From NCBI GenBank assembly GCA_003550275.1, contig QXCW01000002.1, positions 2,368,001 through 2,432,000 of the forward strand: DNA of 64,000 nucleotides. Direction: 5' to 3'. Shown here one piece after another: positions 19,174 to 27,095 of this stretch. The first letter of the stretch is position 1; each line of letters starts with the position of its first letter. The position numbers were made by a program, and so were the translations under genes. The notes beneath the pieces are model-generated. The model searched no databases. It had not been told where the DNA came from and saw nothing but the letters and a program-made list of their open reading frames with translations. Origin of the DNA: Flavobacteriaceae bacterium MAR_2010_72. Its GTDB lineage: Bacteria; Bacteroidota; Bacteroidia; Flavobacteriales; Flavobacteriaceae.

Positions 19174-19944
19174 TTAATTATTTTTTTTATGAATAAATAT
19201 TAAATTATGATAGAAATGAATGGATCCAATATCATAATACAAGATGCTATTTCTACCATTATTACTAAGAATCTCTTTATGATTGATATAGTCCGGAAAT
19301 TTTTTAAAGAAATTCATCAAAGTGCTTGGGCTTTCTAAGTCAATACTATTACCTCCGTAGTCTTCTCTGTAGGATGTTTGTGAATCTTCAACAACATATA
19401 CGCCTCCAGCATTCAGTTTAGGGAATAAAAATTTGAACGATTGTATTACATGTTCATTAATGTGACTTCCATCATCAATTATGATATCAATTGGCTTTTT
19501 TATATAATCGATAACTTTATTTAGAAATTCATAGTCATTTTGACTGCCTTTAAATATTTTTATACGGCGTTCCTCCTGTGGTGATTTGTCGTAAATATCA
19601 ATTGAGTATATATTGCTATAAACAAAATAGCGCTTCCACATTCTTAAAGAACACCCCCCTCTATCCGGTCTTTCGTAACCACCAACTCCTATTTCAAGCA
19701 AATTGTTGTTTTTATATTTAAAACGACTTAAATGCATTTGATAGTGTTTCATATATTCATGACGGCCAACCTTATGTTTATCGGTATGATTAAGTATGGC
19801 AAGTTTAGAAAGATTTCTACCGTAAAATAATCCAATACAAAATCCAGCTATTCTATTCCTACTCATAAAATGTAGTAATTTATAACCTTGATCACCATTC
19901 AATCGCTTCTGCATCCAATACTTAAACTTTTCCATGCAATACAT
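19174..19944 (-). CDS. SAM-dependent sugar O-methyltransferase, MycE/TylE-like
   Basis: The 256-residue protein carries LLEIGVGGY (SAM motif I, near residue 81), SLRMWKRYF, then IYSIDIYDKS, IDIIIDDGSHINEH (near 150) and GGVYVVEDSQTSYRE. This combination is typical of the metal-dependent macrocin/mycinamicin sugar O-methyltransferase family. It probably methylates a sugar of the polysaccharide. It is the most upstream gene of the large glycosyltransferase run; a second ATG three codons in (19933-19935) is an equally good start. No clear -7 box was found upstream. Confidence 0.8.
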   Translation of the reverse strand: MYCMEKFKYWMQKRLNGDQGYKLLHFMSRNRIAGFCIGLFYGRNLSKLAILNHTDKHKVGRHEYMKHYQMHLSRFKYKNNNLLEIGVGGYERPDRGGCSLRMWKRYFVYSNIYSIDIYDKSPQEERRIKIFKGSQNDYEFLNKVIDYIKKPIDIIIDDGSHINEHVIQSFKFLFPKLNAGGVYVVEDSQTSYREDYGGNSIDLESPSTLMNFFKKFPDYINHKEILSNNGRNSILYYDIGSIHFYHNLIFIHKKNN

Positions 19945-20063
19945 CTGTTTTTTATTGAAAGGGTAAATATGTATAGGCCACTTTGTGTAATTCCATTAAA
20001 ATAATTTTAAATCTAGACGAAGATAACAATTACACCTAAAACTAACCAACAACCTTGAATATA

Positions 20064-20087
20064 AACCTTGACACAAAATCAAGGGTT
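20064..20087 (-). terminator. Probable terminator of the small HTH-like gene
   Basis: CCTTGA and TCAAGG flank a seven-base loop, and on the minus strand the stem is followed by TTTATATT. It overlaps the stop codon of the small gene at 20086-20298. The stem is short, so this is only suggestive. Confidence 0.35.
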
Positions 20088-20298
20088 ACATAGAAGTATC
20101 ATCCCTAATCCGGTTGATCATATTAAAGACCTGCCGATACGGCAAACCAACATACTCACAAAATTCTGAAATGGCAACAAGTTGATGCCTGTCTTTTCGA
20201 TGTAATAAACGAAGATCCCGCATAAGGTCACGGGCATAGGATTCACTTCGGCCTGTAATGAAAATGACATCCTGGGTGTAGATACAAAGACGATGCAT
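20086..20298 (-). CDS. Small conserved HTH-like protein of Bacteroidota
   Basis: The 70-residue protein beginning MHRLCIYTQD contains ITGRSESYARDLMRDL and HQLVAISEFCEYVGL, which read like two short helix-turn-helix-type segments. Many flavobacterial genomes encode similar small proteins of unknown role (recollection, not searched). The frame extends to TTG at 20328, but ATG at 20296-20298 gives the usual start. It stands alone between two polysaccharide blocks and may be an accessory DNA-binding protein. Nothing shows its target. Confidence 0.6.
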   Translation of the reverse strand: MHRLCIYTQDVIFITGRSESYARDLMRDLRLLHRKDRHQLVAISEFCEYVGLPYRQVFNMINRIRDDTSM

Positions 20299-20606
20299 AG
20301 CAAAGCAATGATATAAAATGTTAAACAAAATGTGTTGTCAACAAAGGCTATTAATCGATCTCTAAATTAAGGAGTCATTGAACCGATCATTTCTAGCGTT
20401 GGAAATAGAAATGACCAATCGACAGCAATAATACTAAATTTTTTAATACAAAAAACAAGTCCATTAAAAACATAAAATCCTTAATACGGTACATTTAAAG
20501 GGCACCCAACCAACCCATCTGGTCCCACACCAAAAAAAAGCGGGATGATGTACCGATAAGGTATAGCTAATGTATGGATAGTGTATGGATAATGTATGGA
20601 AGAGGC
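20299..20606. other. Gene-free AT-rich spacer with an 11-bp tandem repeat
   Basis: No convincing gene is seen between the small HTH-like gene and the curved A-tract block. Near its end, TGTATGGATAG/TGTATGGATAA/TGTATGGAAGA form three 11-base tandem units at 20571-20603. The rest is AT-rich without a clear TAnnTTTG box. Confidence 0.5.
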
Positions 20607-20738
20607 AAATCAGCAAAAAAGCACAAAAATCATTAAAAAGTGCTGAAATCTAGCAAAAACGACTGAAAATCAACAAAAACCATGCTAAAACAACAAAAAA
20701 TAGCCAAAACAGCAGAATCAAAATACAAAACCGAAAAA
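20607..20738. other. Phased A-tract block, predicted intrinsically curved DNA
   Basis: Runs of 3-6 A on the plus strand begin at 20607, 20615, 20625, 20635, 20646, 20655, 20666, 20675, 20687, 20695 and 20706, then at 20720, 20727 and 20734. The spacing is close to one helical turn for about 100 bases, the standard condition for static bending. It lies directly upstream of, and overlaps, a short ORF ahead of the 20856 gene. Confidence 0.6.
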
Positions 20739-20810
20739 GCCGATGTATGTTTGAAATGCCAAAGCTATCAGAGCGGTAGCAAAAGGCGTAACCAGTTGCT
20801 GTGTCTTTAA
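20682..20810 (+). CDS. Possible 42-residue protein with a CxxC pair
   Basis: An ATG opens a 42-codon frame ending TAA 45 bases before the next gene. The product is Lys/Gln-rich and carries ADVCLKCQSYQSG, a single CxxC that could be half of a zinc site. No family is recognised, and the A-rich composition could generate an open frame by chance. It would be co-transcribed with the 20856 gene if real. Confidence 0.25.
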   Translation: MLKQQKIAKTAESKYKTEKADVCLKCQSYQSGSKRRNQLLCL

Positions 20811-20855
20811 CCTAAAATCAAACACTGAAGACTCAACAACACAATACCCCAAATC

Positions 20856-21605
20856 ATGGCAAAACTGAATAGTTTTATCAAAATTGAAGGTACCTTAGAC
20901 AACCTGACCTTCTATAAAGGACGGGCAGGGTACCTTGTAAAAACAAAAGGAGGCGTAAGTGCCTCGCGAATCAAAAACGATCCTTCATTTGCAAGGACCC
21001 GTGAAAATGGCTCCGAATTTGGACATGCCGCTACAAGTGGCAAACAATTACGACGTGCCATTCTGGACCTCTTAACCGACGCCAAAGACGACTTGGTAAC
21101 GGCGCGTTTGACCCAAACCATGGCACGCGTGCAAAAAACCGACACCACCTCACCAAGAGGAGAACGTACAGTGGCAATCGGTCTAACAACGCCTGAAGGT
21201 CGTAACGAACTTAACGGTTTTAATTTTAATGCCGATGCCATTTTAAGTGCTGTGCTTTTGACCGATTTCAACCTGAACACCGCTACTGGAGAGGTGAACA
21301 TCCCAGACTTTGTGCCAGCGCAGAATTTAAGCGGTCCTGAAGGAGCCACCCATGTCAGCTTTACAGCAGGTTTCCTAAACATGGACTTTAGCACCGACAT
21401 TAAAGATCTACAAGTGAGTCCGGTACAGAACATGCCTATTAATAATACAAACACACCAATTGTATTAACACCAGCTTCAGTCCCCACCGGCGCAGGTAAC
21501 CAACTTTACTTTTTAAAAGTAGCCTTTTACCAGCAGGTAAACGGCATACAATACGCCTTGAACAACGGTGCGTACAACGCACTCCAGTTAATCGCCCTAT
21601 TGTAA
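20856..21605 (+). CDS. Conserved hypothetical protein of Bacteroidota
   Basis: The 249-residue protein begins MAKLNSFIKIEGTLDNLTFY, then GYLVKTKGGVSASRI and FARTRENGSEFGHA. I recall similar proteins of unknown function in flavobacteria and sphingobacteria. The N-terminus resembles DUF6266-like proteins (a KxxG-x-NLxFYK pattern) and the rest looks beta-rich. There is no signal peptide or membrane helix. It has its own strong terminator and is the only plus-strand gene inside the polysaccharide locus, so it is probably unrelated to sugar export. Function unknown. Confidence 0.8.
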   Translation: MAKLNSFIKIEGTLDNLTFYKGRAGYLVKTKGGVSASRIKNDPSFARTRENGSEFGHAATSGKQLRRAILDLLTDAKDDLVTARLTQTMARVQKTDTTSPRGERTVAIGLTTPEGRNELNGFNFNADAILSAVLLTDFNLNTATGEVNIPDFVPAQNLSGPEGATHVSFTAGFLNMDFSTDIKDLQVSPVQNMPINNTNTPIVLTPASVPTGAGNQLYFLKVAFYQQVNGIQYALNNGAYNALQLIALL

Positions 21606-21638
21606 GTCTTTTTGGAATTAATTTAGGTTACAAAACAG

Positions 21639-21664
21639 CACCCCGCTTTATCCAAAGCGGGGTG
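21639..21664 (+). terminator. Strong terminator hairpin after the 20856 gene
   Basis: CACCCCGCTTT and AAAGCGGGGTG form an 11-base perfect stem around a four-base loop, 34 bases after the stop codon. There is no long T run, but the GC-rich stem is striking in this AT-rich DNA and it may act in both directions. Confidence 0.6.
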
Positions 21665-21699
21665 TCTGCATTTGTAAACCAGGAGTTTATCTTTTAAAA

Positions 21700-21935
21700 C
21701 ACACCAAAAAACAAAACGCTCCCCTCTTTGGAAAGGGCCGAGCGTAAATAAAATGTCCAGTGGACATTTTTAGCGGAGGAGCCAGATGGCGCAGAGAGAT
21801 AAGTCCGCGACAGCAGACGGGGAGTTTGACCAAACACCAAACACCTAAAAAAGCTCCCCTCTTTAGACAAAGAGGGGAATGAATTTGCGATAGCAAAGAA
21901 AGGGGAGTTTGACTCCTCCCAAAAAAATATAATTA
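21700..21935. repeat. Intergenic palindromic repeat, CCCCTCTTT family
   Basis: The spacer holds several copies of CTCCCCTCTTT and its complement, for example TCCCCTCTTT (21855-21864) facing AAAGAGGGGA (21869-21878). It also holds a 10-base-arm palindrome at 21750-21770 (AAAATGTCCA-g-TGGACATTTT). Elements of this kind are scattered in flavobacterial genomes. A small minus-strand frame across it is repeat-encoded and not called as a gene. Confidence 0.6.
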
Positions 21936-21956
21936 ATAGCTCATCAAAATAAATAA

Positions 21957-22874
21957 TTAAAATTTATCTCGATATAACTTCTTAATACCATCTTCTAAAT
22001 CAATACTGTATTTCCAACCCAATTGATGTATTAATGCAACATCCAATAACTTGCGTGGTGTGCCATCGGGTCTATCCGAATTCCATTTAATATCACCTTT
22101 AAAAGCTACAATATCTTTAATTAAATTCGCTAATTCCCTTATAGTTATATCCTTACCAGTACCAACATTTATAGGTGCATAACTATTATACGATTGCATT
22201 AAATGAATACATGCGTTTGCCAAATCATCAACATGTAAGAACTCTCGTTTTGGGGTTCCTGTGCCCCAAACCTCAACGTACTCCAATTGTTTACGTTTTG
22301 CGTCGTGAAATTTTCTCAGCAAAGCTGGTAACACATGAGCAGTATTTAAATCATAATTATCATTAGGTCCATATAAATTAGTGGGCATAACTGTAATAAA
22401 ATTACAACCATATTGTCTGTTGTAATTTTCACATAATTTCAAACCAGCAATTTTAGCTATGGCATATGGTTCATTAGTAGGTTCTAGTTCACCTGTAAGT
22501 AACGACGCTTCTTTAATGGGTTGTTCTGCAAATTTTGGATAAATACAGGAAGATGCTAAAAACAATAATTTTTTAACCTGATGTACATAACTTTGATGTA
22601 TTACATTGTTCTGTATCATCAAGTTTTCATATAAAAACTGTCCTCTATATGTATTATTAGCCTCAATACCACCAACTTTAGCAGCGGCTAAAAAAACATA
22701 ATCCGGCTTTTCTGTTTTAAAAAATGTATTAACCTTTTCTTGATCGACTAAATCCAGCGCTTTTGATGATTTGAGTATTAAATTAGTATACCCTTCTTGT
22801 TTCAATTTTCTTACTAAAGCAGAGCCTACCATACCATTATGACCAGCAACAAATATTTTAGCGTCCTTCTCCAT
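21957..22874 (-). CDS. fcl: GDP-L-fucose synthase
   Basis: This epimerase/reductase (305 residues) converts GDP-4-keto-6-deoxy-D-mannose to GDP-L-fucose with NADPH. It has the Rossmann motif GHNGMVGSA near residue 11, the catalytic SSCIYPK near 107 and YAIAK near 136, and the substrate loop HVLPALLRKFHDAK near 180. It lies seven bases after gmd, so both steps of GDP-fucose synthesis are co-expressed for the neighbouring glycosyltransferases. ATG start and normal family length. Confidence 0.96.
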   Translation of the reverse strand: MEKDAKIFVAGHNGMVGSALVRKLKQEGYTNLILKSSKALDLVDQEKVNTFFKTEKPDYVFLAAAKVGGIEANNTYRGQFLYENLMIQNNVIHQSYVHQVKKLLFLASSCIYPKFAEQPIKEASLLTGELEPTNEPYAIAKIAGLKLCENYNRQYGCNFITVMPTNLYGPNDNYDLNTAHVLPALLRKFHDAKRKQLEYVEVWGTGTPKREFLHVDDLANACIHLMQSYNSYAPINVGTGKDITIRELANLIKDIVAFKGDIKWNSDRPDGTPRKLLDVALIHQLGWKYSIDLEDGIKKLYRDKF

Positions 22875-22881
22875 GAAAAAA

Positions 22882-23994
22882 TTATTCGTAGCGGTTTAAA
22901 ATTTCAAACCCCCCAGACTTTAAATAGTTGTCCTTTTTAAAGAGGTTTAGATCACTCGCCATCATTTCTTTAATTAAATCCTTTACAGTATATTTTGGTT
23001 GCCAGTTTAATTTCGCTTTACATTTTGAGGCATCCCCTATTAACAAATCTACTTCTGTTGGTCTATAATAAGCCGTATCTATTTTAACTACCACGGTACC
23101 TATTTTTAATTGGTAATCCTTATGTTCACATGATGCAATAACACCCACTTCATCCTTACCTTTACCTTTGAACTCTAAAGTGATACCAACCTCTTTGAAG
23201 GCTAGAGTTACAAAATCCCGAACTGAAATGGTTACACCTGTTGCGATCACATAATCTTCAGGCTCATCTTGTTGTAACATCAACCACATGGCCTCAACAT
23301 AATCCTTGGCGTGGCCCCAATCACGTTGAGCATTTAAATTACCTAAATACAATACATCTTGCAACCCTAATGCAATTTTACTGGTAGCTCTTGTAATTTT
23401 ACGAGAAACAAAAGTTTCGCCTCTAATTGGTGATTCATGGTTAAAGAGAATACCGTTACATGCGAAAATATTATAGGCTTCACGATAATTTACCGTTATC
23501 CAATAGGCATAGAGTTTTGCAACTCCATAAGGAGATCTCGGATAGAAGGGCGTTTTCTCATTTTGGGGCGACTCTTGAATTAATCCATATAATTCGGATG
23601 TCGATGCTTGGTATATTTTAGTTGTCTTATTAAGTCCTAATAACCGAACGGCTTCCAATAGGCGTAATGTTCCCAATCCATCGACATTTGCAGTGTATTC
23701 AGGCGTGTCAAAACTCACTTTCACATGAGACATAGCTCCTAAATTATAAATCTCATTTGGCTGTACTTCCTGAATAATGCGAGTTAAATTCATGGCATCA
23801 CTTAAGTCTCCATAATGTAATTTAAACTGTACCCCTTTTTCATGAGGGTCTTTATATAAATGATCGATTCGCTCGGTGTTAAATAACGAACTTCTTCGTT
23901 TTATTCCATGCACTTCGTATCCCTTCTTTAGTAAAAATTCGGCCAAATATGCACCGTCTTGTCCGGTGACTCCTGTGATTAATGCTTTTTTCAT
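22882..23994 (-). CDS. gmd: GDP-mannose 4,6-dehydratase
   Basis: This dehydratase (370 residues) makes GDP-4-keto-6-deoxymannose from GDP-mannose in the cytoplasm. It has [15 protein letters not shown] at the N-terminus, STSELYG near 130, [10 protein letters not shown] (YxxxK) near 157 and the family-specific [16 protein letters not shown] near 185. The frame runs to TTG at 24003, but ATG at 23992-23994 ([14 protein letters not shown]) is the expected start. It leads the gmd-fcl pair and has a long 5' leader. Confidence 0.96.
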   Translation of the reverse strand: MKKALITGVTGQDGAYLAEFLLKKGYEVHGIKRRSSLFNTERIDHLYKDPHEKGVQFKLHYGDLSDAMNLTRIIQEVQPNEIYNLGAMSHVKVSFDTPEYTANVDGLGTLRLLEAVRLLGLNKTTKIYQASTSELYGLIQESPQNEKTPFYPRSPYGVAKLYAYWITVNYREAYNIFACNGILFNHESPIRGETFVSRKITRATSKIALGLQDVLYLGNLNAQRDWGHAKDYVEAMWLMLQQDEPEDYVIATGVTISVRDFVTLAFKEVGITLEFKGKGKDEVGVIASCEHKDYQLKIGTVVVKIDTAYYRPTEVDLLIGDASKCKAKLNWQPKYTVKDLIKEMMASDLNLFKKDNYLKSGGFEILNRYE

Positions 23995-24211
23995 GATAGC
24001 CAATTAATTTTTAATATTAAAAATAAGCTTTTGTAATACATTTCAGTAGTTCTTATTTTATAAAGATTGAGTTATATCATCAAATCGTTTTAATACCTTC
24101 CAATTTAACATGCTATAAATTCCTATAATCAAAAAATCCCATTCATTAGCAAACAATTAGATGATGTGGTTAAATCCTTTGTGTGCTTGTTATTGGAAAT
24201 TATAGCTTTTC

Positions 24212-24219
24212 CAAATATA
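24212..24219 (-). promoter_or_regulatory. Candidate -7 box for gmd-fcl
   Basis: CAAATATA reads TATATTTG on the minus strand, an exact TAnnTTTG match. No good -33 TTG is found at the normal spacing, and it would leave a leader of about 210 bases before gmd. Confidence 0.35.
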
Positions 24220-24344
24220 AGTTTTTATTACTTATTTAATATTGCCGTGTTCTTGAGGAGTAAATTAAACTTTATTAGAATAACTATTATTTTATAATCC
24301 TTAATGCTACATTAACAATTTGCCATTTATGTGTAAAAATGGAC

Positions 24345-24780
24345 TACAGTCAAATCAAGTATCTTTAGCCCGCCGAAAGACGTATCAAGAACCTGTGTTC
24401 GAATACCTTCTCGATACACTGCCTCACTAATTCGGCAGCACTCGAAGTGACAAGGTTTTTAGTTGGCTTTTTAACTCGTAAAATAGGAATATCGTCAGTT
24501 CGAGTGTCTTTAGCCCGCCGAAAGACGTATCAAGAACCTGTGTTCGAATACCTTCTCGATACACTGCCTCACTTATTCGGCAGCACTCGAAGTGACAAGG
24601 TTTTTAGTTGGTTTTTTAACACGTAAAAAAGGAATATAGTCAGTTCGAGTGTCTTGAGCCTGTTGAAAGACGTATCGAGAACTTAAGCAGGAACAACAAT
24701 TATACTAATAGTGTCAGTTCGAGTGTCTTGAGCCTAGCGAAAGACGTATCGAGAACCTACCTAAAAACTCACATCGAAAG
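24345..24780. repeat. 145-bp tandem palindromic repeat, TTCGAGTGTCTT family
   Basis: Two nearly full copies repeat with a 145-base period (TCTTTAGCC at 24362 and 24507). A truncated third begins at 24652 and a fourth core at 24726. Each full unit is a large imperfect palindrome opening GTCAGTTCGAGTG (24494-24506) and closing CACTCGAAGTGAC (24584-24596). No gene is visible between gmd and the downstream end of the epimerase gene. Confidence 0.8.
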
Positions 24781-24829
24781 ACCAGACCTTTTAGAATCTT
24801 ATGACGCTAATAGAAAATAGAAAAGAATA

Positions 24830-25798
24830 TTACGAACGATTAAAATAATCCCAAGCCAAACCTAAACCCTCAATCACACCTACCTCCGGTTGATACCCTA
24901 ACAAGGCTTTAGCTTTTGACACATCCGCCAAGCTATCTCGCACATCCCCTTGACGGGATGGCCCATAATGGGCTTCAAGATCAGAATGGGCAACCTGTTT
25001 CAGATGCTTCCATAGCGCATTCAACGATAAGCGCTCCCCACAGGCCACATTAAACACCTGATTAGACGCCGCTTCTGAAGCAAAAAAGGCCTTGATATTC
25101 GCCTGTACCGCATTGGCCACATAGGTAAAGTCACGGGTCTGCTCCCCATCCCCATGAATGGTTGGCGGCACCTGATCCTTGATGGCTTGCATAAATAAGG
25201 GAATCACCGCCGCATAAGCACCATTCGGACTCTGTTTAGGGCCAAACACATTAAAATAACGTAACCCAACCGTATCAGTCCCATAGGTTTTACCAAACAC
25301 ATCGGCATACAGTTCATTCACATACTTGGTCACGGCATAAGGTGATAAAGGGTTTCCAATAGTTGCCTCAACTTTAGGAAGGCTGGTACTGTCACCATAA
25401 GTAGAACTGGAGGCAGCATAGACCATACGTTTCACCTGAGGATTAGCCCTTAAGGCGATCAACATATTTAAGAACCCCGTGCTATTAACCGCATTGGTGG
25501 TGGCAGGATCAGCAATAGACCGCGGCACCGAACCCAAGGCTGCCTGGTGAGACACATAGTCCATCCCTTCCATAGCAAGCGTGCAGGTCTCCAGATCACG
25601 AATATCCCCCTCTATAAGTTCAAAGGCAGGATGGTCCATAAATTCACTCAAATTATGGCGATACCCATTAGAGAAATCATCCAGCACCCGTACCTTCCTA
25701 GCACCATGATTTAATAGATAGCCAACAAGGTTGGAGCCGATGAAACCCGCTCCACCAGTTACTAAAAATGAATAGTTATGTAATTCTTGTTCAATCAT
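24830..25798 (-). CDS. UDP-N-acetylhexosamine 4-epimerase, WbpP/TviC-like NAD-dependent SDR
   Basis: This extended SDR (322 residues) has GGAGFIGSNLVGYLL at residues 15-29, AASSSTYG near 128, YAVTKYVNE (YxxxK) near 153 and a C-terminal sugar-binding segment HYGPSRQGDVRDS. These resemble WbpP/TviC-type epimerases that interconvert UDP-GlcNAc and UDP-GalNAc or their uronic acids. A TviB/WbpO-type dehydrogenase nearby supports a UDP-GalNAcA route. The ATG overlaps the stop of a GIY-YIG nuclease gene by eight bases, an odd partner that looks inserted. Confidence 0.9.
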   Translation of the reverse strand: MIEQELHNYSFLVTGGAGFIGSNLVGYLLNHGARKVRVLDDFSNGYRHNLSEFMDHPAFELIEGDIRDLETCTLAMEGMDYVSHQAALGSVPRSIADPATTNAVNSTGFLNMLIALRANPQVKRMVYAASSSTYGDSTSLPKVEATIGNPLSPYAVTKYVNELYADVFGKTYGTDTVGLRYFNVFGPKQSPNGAYAAVIPLFMQAIKDQVPPTIHGDGEQTRDFTYVANAVQANIKAFFASEAASNQVFNVACGERLSLNALWKHLKQVAHSDLEAHYGPSRQGDVRDSLADVSKAKALLGYQPEVGVIEGLGLAWDYFNRS

Positions 25799-26096
25799 GT
25801 TGTTCGGATTTTTGAACTTGACCTATGAAATAAGATTTGAGGCGATTACCCAAATACATTTTTCCATAGTGTGTTTTTAAATATTTTTCACGCTTTAAAG
25901 CATCATCCTGTGATAGGCATCCTTCAAAATAAATTAACTTAAATGGTGTTCTGTGTTTTGTTGAATGAACCTTACCTTTTTGATGAGCCTCAAATCTTGA
26001 TGACAAATCACTAGTATAACCAGTATACTTCTTACCATCTTTTAAAGATAATAATATGTAAACATAATAATATGGCTCTGTTAGATTTGTCATCAT
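25791..26096 (-). CDS. Small GIY-YIG nuclease (copy A)
   Basis: The 101-residue single-domain protein has YYYVYILLSL and KKYTGYTSDLSSRFEAH (the GIY-YIG core with its conserved Arg), and LKREKYLKTHYGK with the metal-binding Glu. Such orphan proteins (URI/YhbQ group) are DNA nucleases of uncertain role. It overlaps the start of the epimerase gene by eight bases, unlike any normal polysaccharide operon arrangement. A decayed piece of epimerase coding sequence lies just upstream at 26106-26134, suggesting insertion. Confidence 0.85.
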   Translation of the reverse strand: MMTNLTEPYYYVYILLSLKDGKKYTGYTSDLSSRFEAHQKGKVHSTKHRTPFKLIYFEGCLSQDDALKREKYLKTHYGKMYLGNRLKSYFIGQVQKSEQHD

Positions 26097-26105
26097 TTCA
26101 TGGGT

Positions 26106-26134
26106 TGAAACCCGCTCCCCCAGTCACTAAAAAG
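26106..26134 (-). pseudogene. Remnant of an epimerase 5' coding end
   Basis: On the minus strand this reads FLVTGGAGF in frame, matching the first strand and NAD-binding loop of the intact epimerase at 25741-25769 at 26 of 29 bases. Two of the three mismatches are synonymous third-position changes. The match then breaks off directly before the GIY-YIG start codon. It looks like the leftover start of an epimerase gene from which the GIY-YIG gene now separates the rest. Confidence 0.6.
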
Positions 26135-26236
26135 TTAAGACCTGAAAGGTCGTTTGTATGATACATATATTTAGAATCCTGTTAAAGTGTAAATGTAAGG
26201 GTTTTGCTTTAAATCTTAGTCATTATAAAACTGCGG

Positions 26237-26700
26237 TCATCCTATACCCAATTTTGTCATCCTGAATCCAATTTTGTCATGCTGAATTTAGTTCAGCATC
26301 TATCCCCAAACATACCTTATTGTCATGCTGAATTTAGTTCAGCATCTACACCCAAACATACCCTTTTGTCATGCTGAATTTAGTTCAGCATCTACACCCA
26401 ATCATACCCCTTGTCATCCTAAACCCAATTTTGTCATCCTGAATTTAGTTCAGCATCTATTCCCAATCATACCCCTTTTCATCCTGAACTTGTTTAGCTA
26501 CGCTGAATCTTCGACTTCAGGACCTCTTCGATTTCAGCATCTATCCCCAAACATACCCTATTGTCATGCTGAATTTAGTTCAGCATCTATTCCCAAACGA
26601 ACCCCTTGTCATCCTGAACGCGATTTTGTCATGCTGAATTTAGTTCAGCATCTATTCCCAAACATACCATATTGTCATGCTGAATTTAGTTCAGCATCTA
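26237..26700. repeat. 46-bp palindromic repeat array, ATGCTGAA family
   Basis: ATGCTGAA-TTTAG-TTCAGCAT (8-base arms, 5-base loop) occurs at 26279, 26325, 26371, 26566, 26631 and 26677. One-base variants (26436) and degenerate copies lie between. The most regular copies are 46 bases apart, with spacers resembling CTATCCCCAAACATACC. The array fills the space between GIY-YIG copies A and B. Confidence 0.9.
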
Positions 26701-27095
26701 TCCCCAAACAAACTAATCTATAAATTTCATAAATTTAACATACAAAACTCCTACGAGAAGCTATGGTAAAACGTGCCTACCACAACTATTGGGTTTATAT
26801 CATTACCAACAAACCAAGAGGCATCTTATATATTGGTGTAACCGGAGGCATAGACGACAGAATGGAACGGCATCTGAACGGAACAGGCGGCTATTTCAGT
26901 TCAAAATACAAACTAAAACATCTGGTTTACTACGAAGAATATCAATACATCACAGATGCGATACGCAGAGAAAAACAATTGAAAAATTGGCATAGGGCTT
27001 GGAAAATTAATCTTATTGAAAGTCTAAATCCCGATTGGACAAACCTGTGGGTGCCTTTAGGTTCTGTAGATCCTGAACCAAGTTCAGGATGACAA
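26672..27095 (+). mobile_element. Candidate GIY-YIG cassette bracketed by inverted repeats
   Basis: The left boundary is the last ATGCTGAA-family palindrome (26672-26700). The right boundary is an inverted copy (27067-27095) matching it at 25 of 29 positions. Only the GIY-YIG gene lies inside. No target-site duplication was identified, so mobility is inferred from architecture only. Confidence 0.4.
26763..27092 (+). CDS. Small GIY-YIG nuclease (copy B)
   Basis: The 109-residue protein has NYWVYIITNK and ILYIGVTGGIDDRMERH (GIY-YIG core with Arg), then AIRREKQLKNWHRAWK with the conserved Glu, and the DWTNLW ending typical of the orphan URI-type group. The last seven residues (DPEPSSG) and the stop codon are encoded by the inverted palindromic repeat at 27067-27095, so the repeat is fused to the gene end. 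Upstream and downstream sequence is almost entirely repeat. Confidence 0.85.
   Translation: MVKRAYHNYWVYIITNKPRGILYIGVTGGIDDRMERHLNGTGGYFSSKYKLKHLVYYEEYQYITDAIRREKQLKNWHRAWKINLIESLNPDWTNLWVPLGSVDPEPSSG

Noticed and set aside
20912-21487. 191-codon minus-strand frame opposite the 20856 gene
   Set aside because: The plus-strand frame has a sensible N-terminus, known relatives and a terminator; the minus-strand one is a shadow.
21687-21896. 69-codon minus-strand frame between convergent genes
   Set aside because: It is encoded by the CCCCTCTTT palindromic repeats.
26325-26723. 132-codon plus-strand frame across the 46-bp repeat array
   Set aside because: It is made of the palindromic repeats (recurring CHAEFSSAS-type peptides) and has no recognisable domain.
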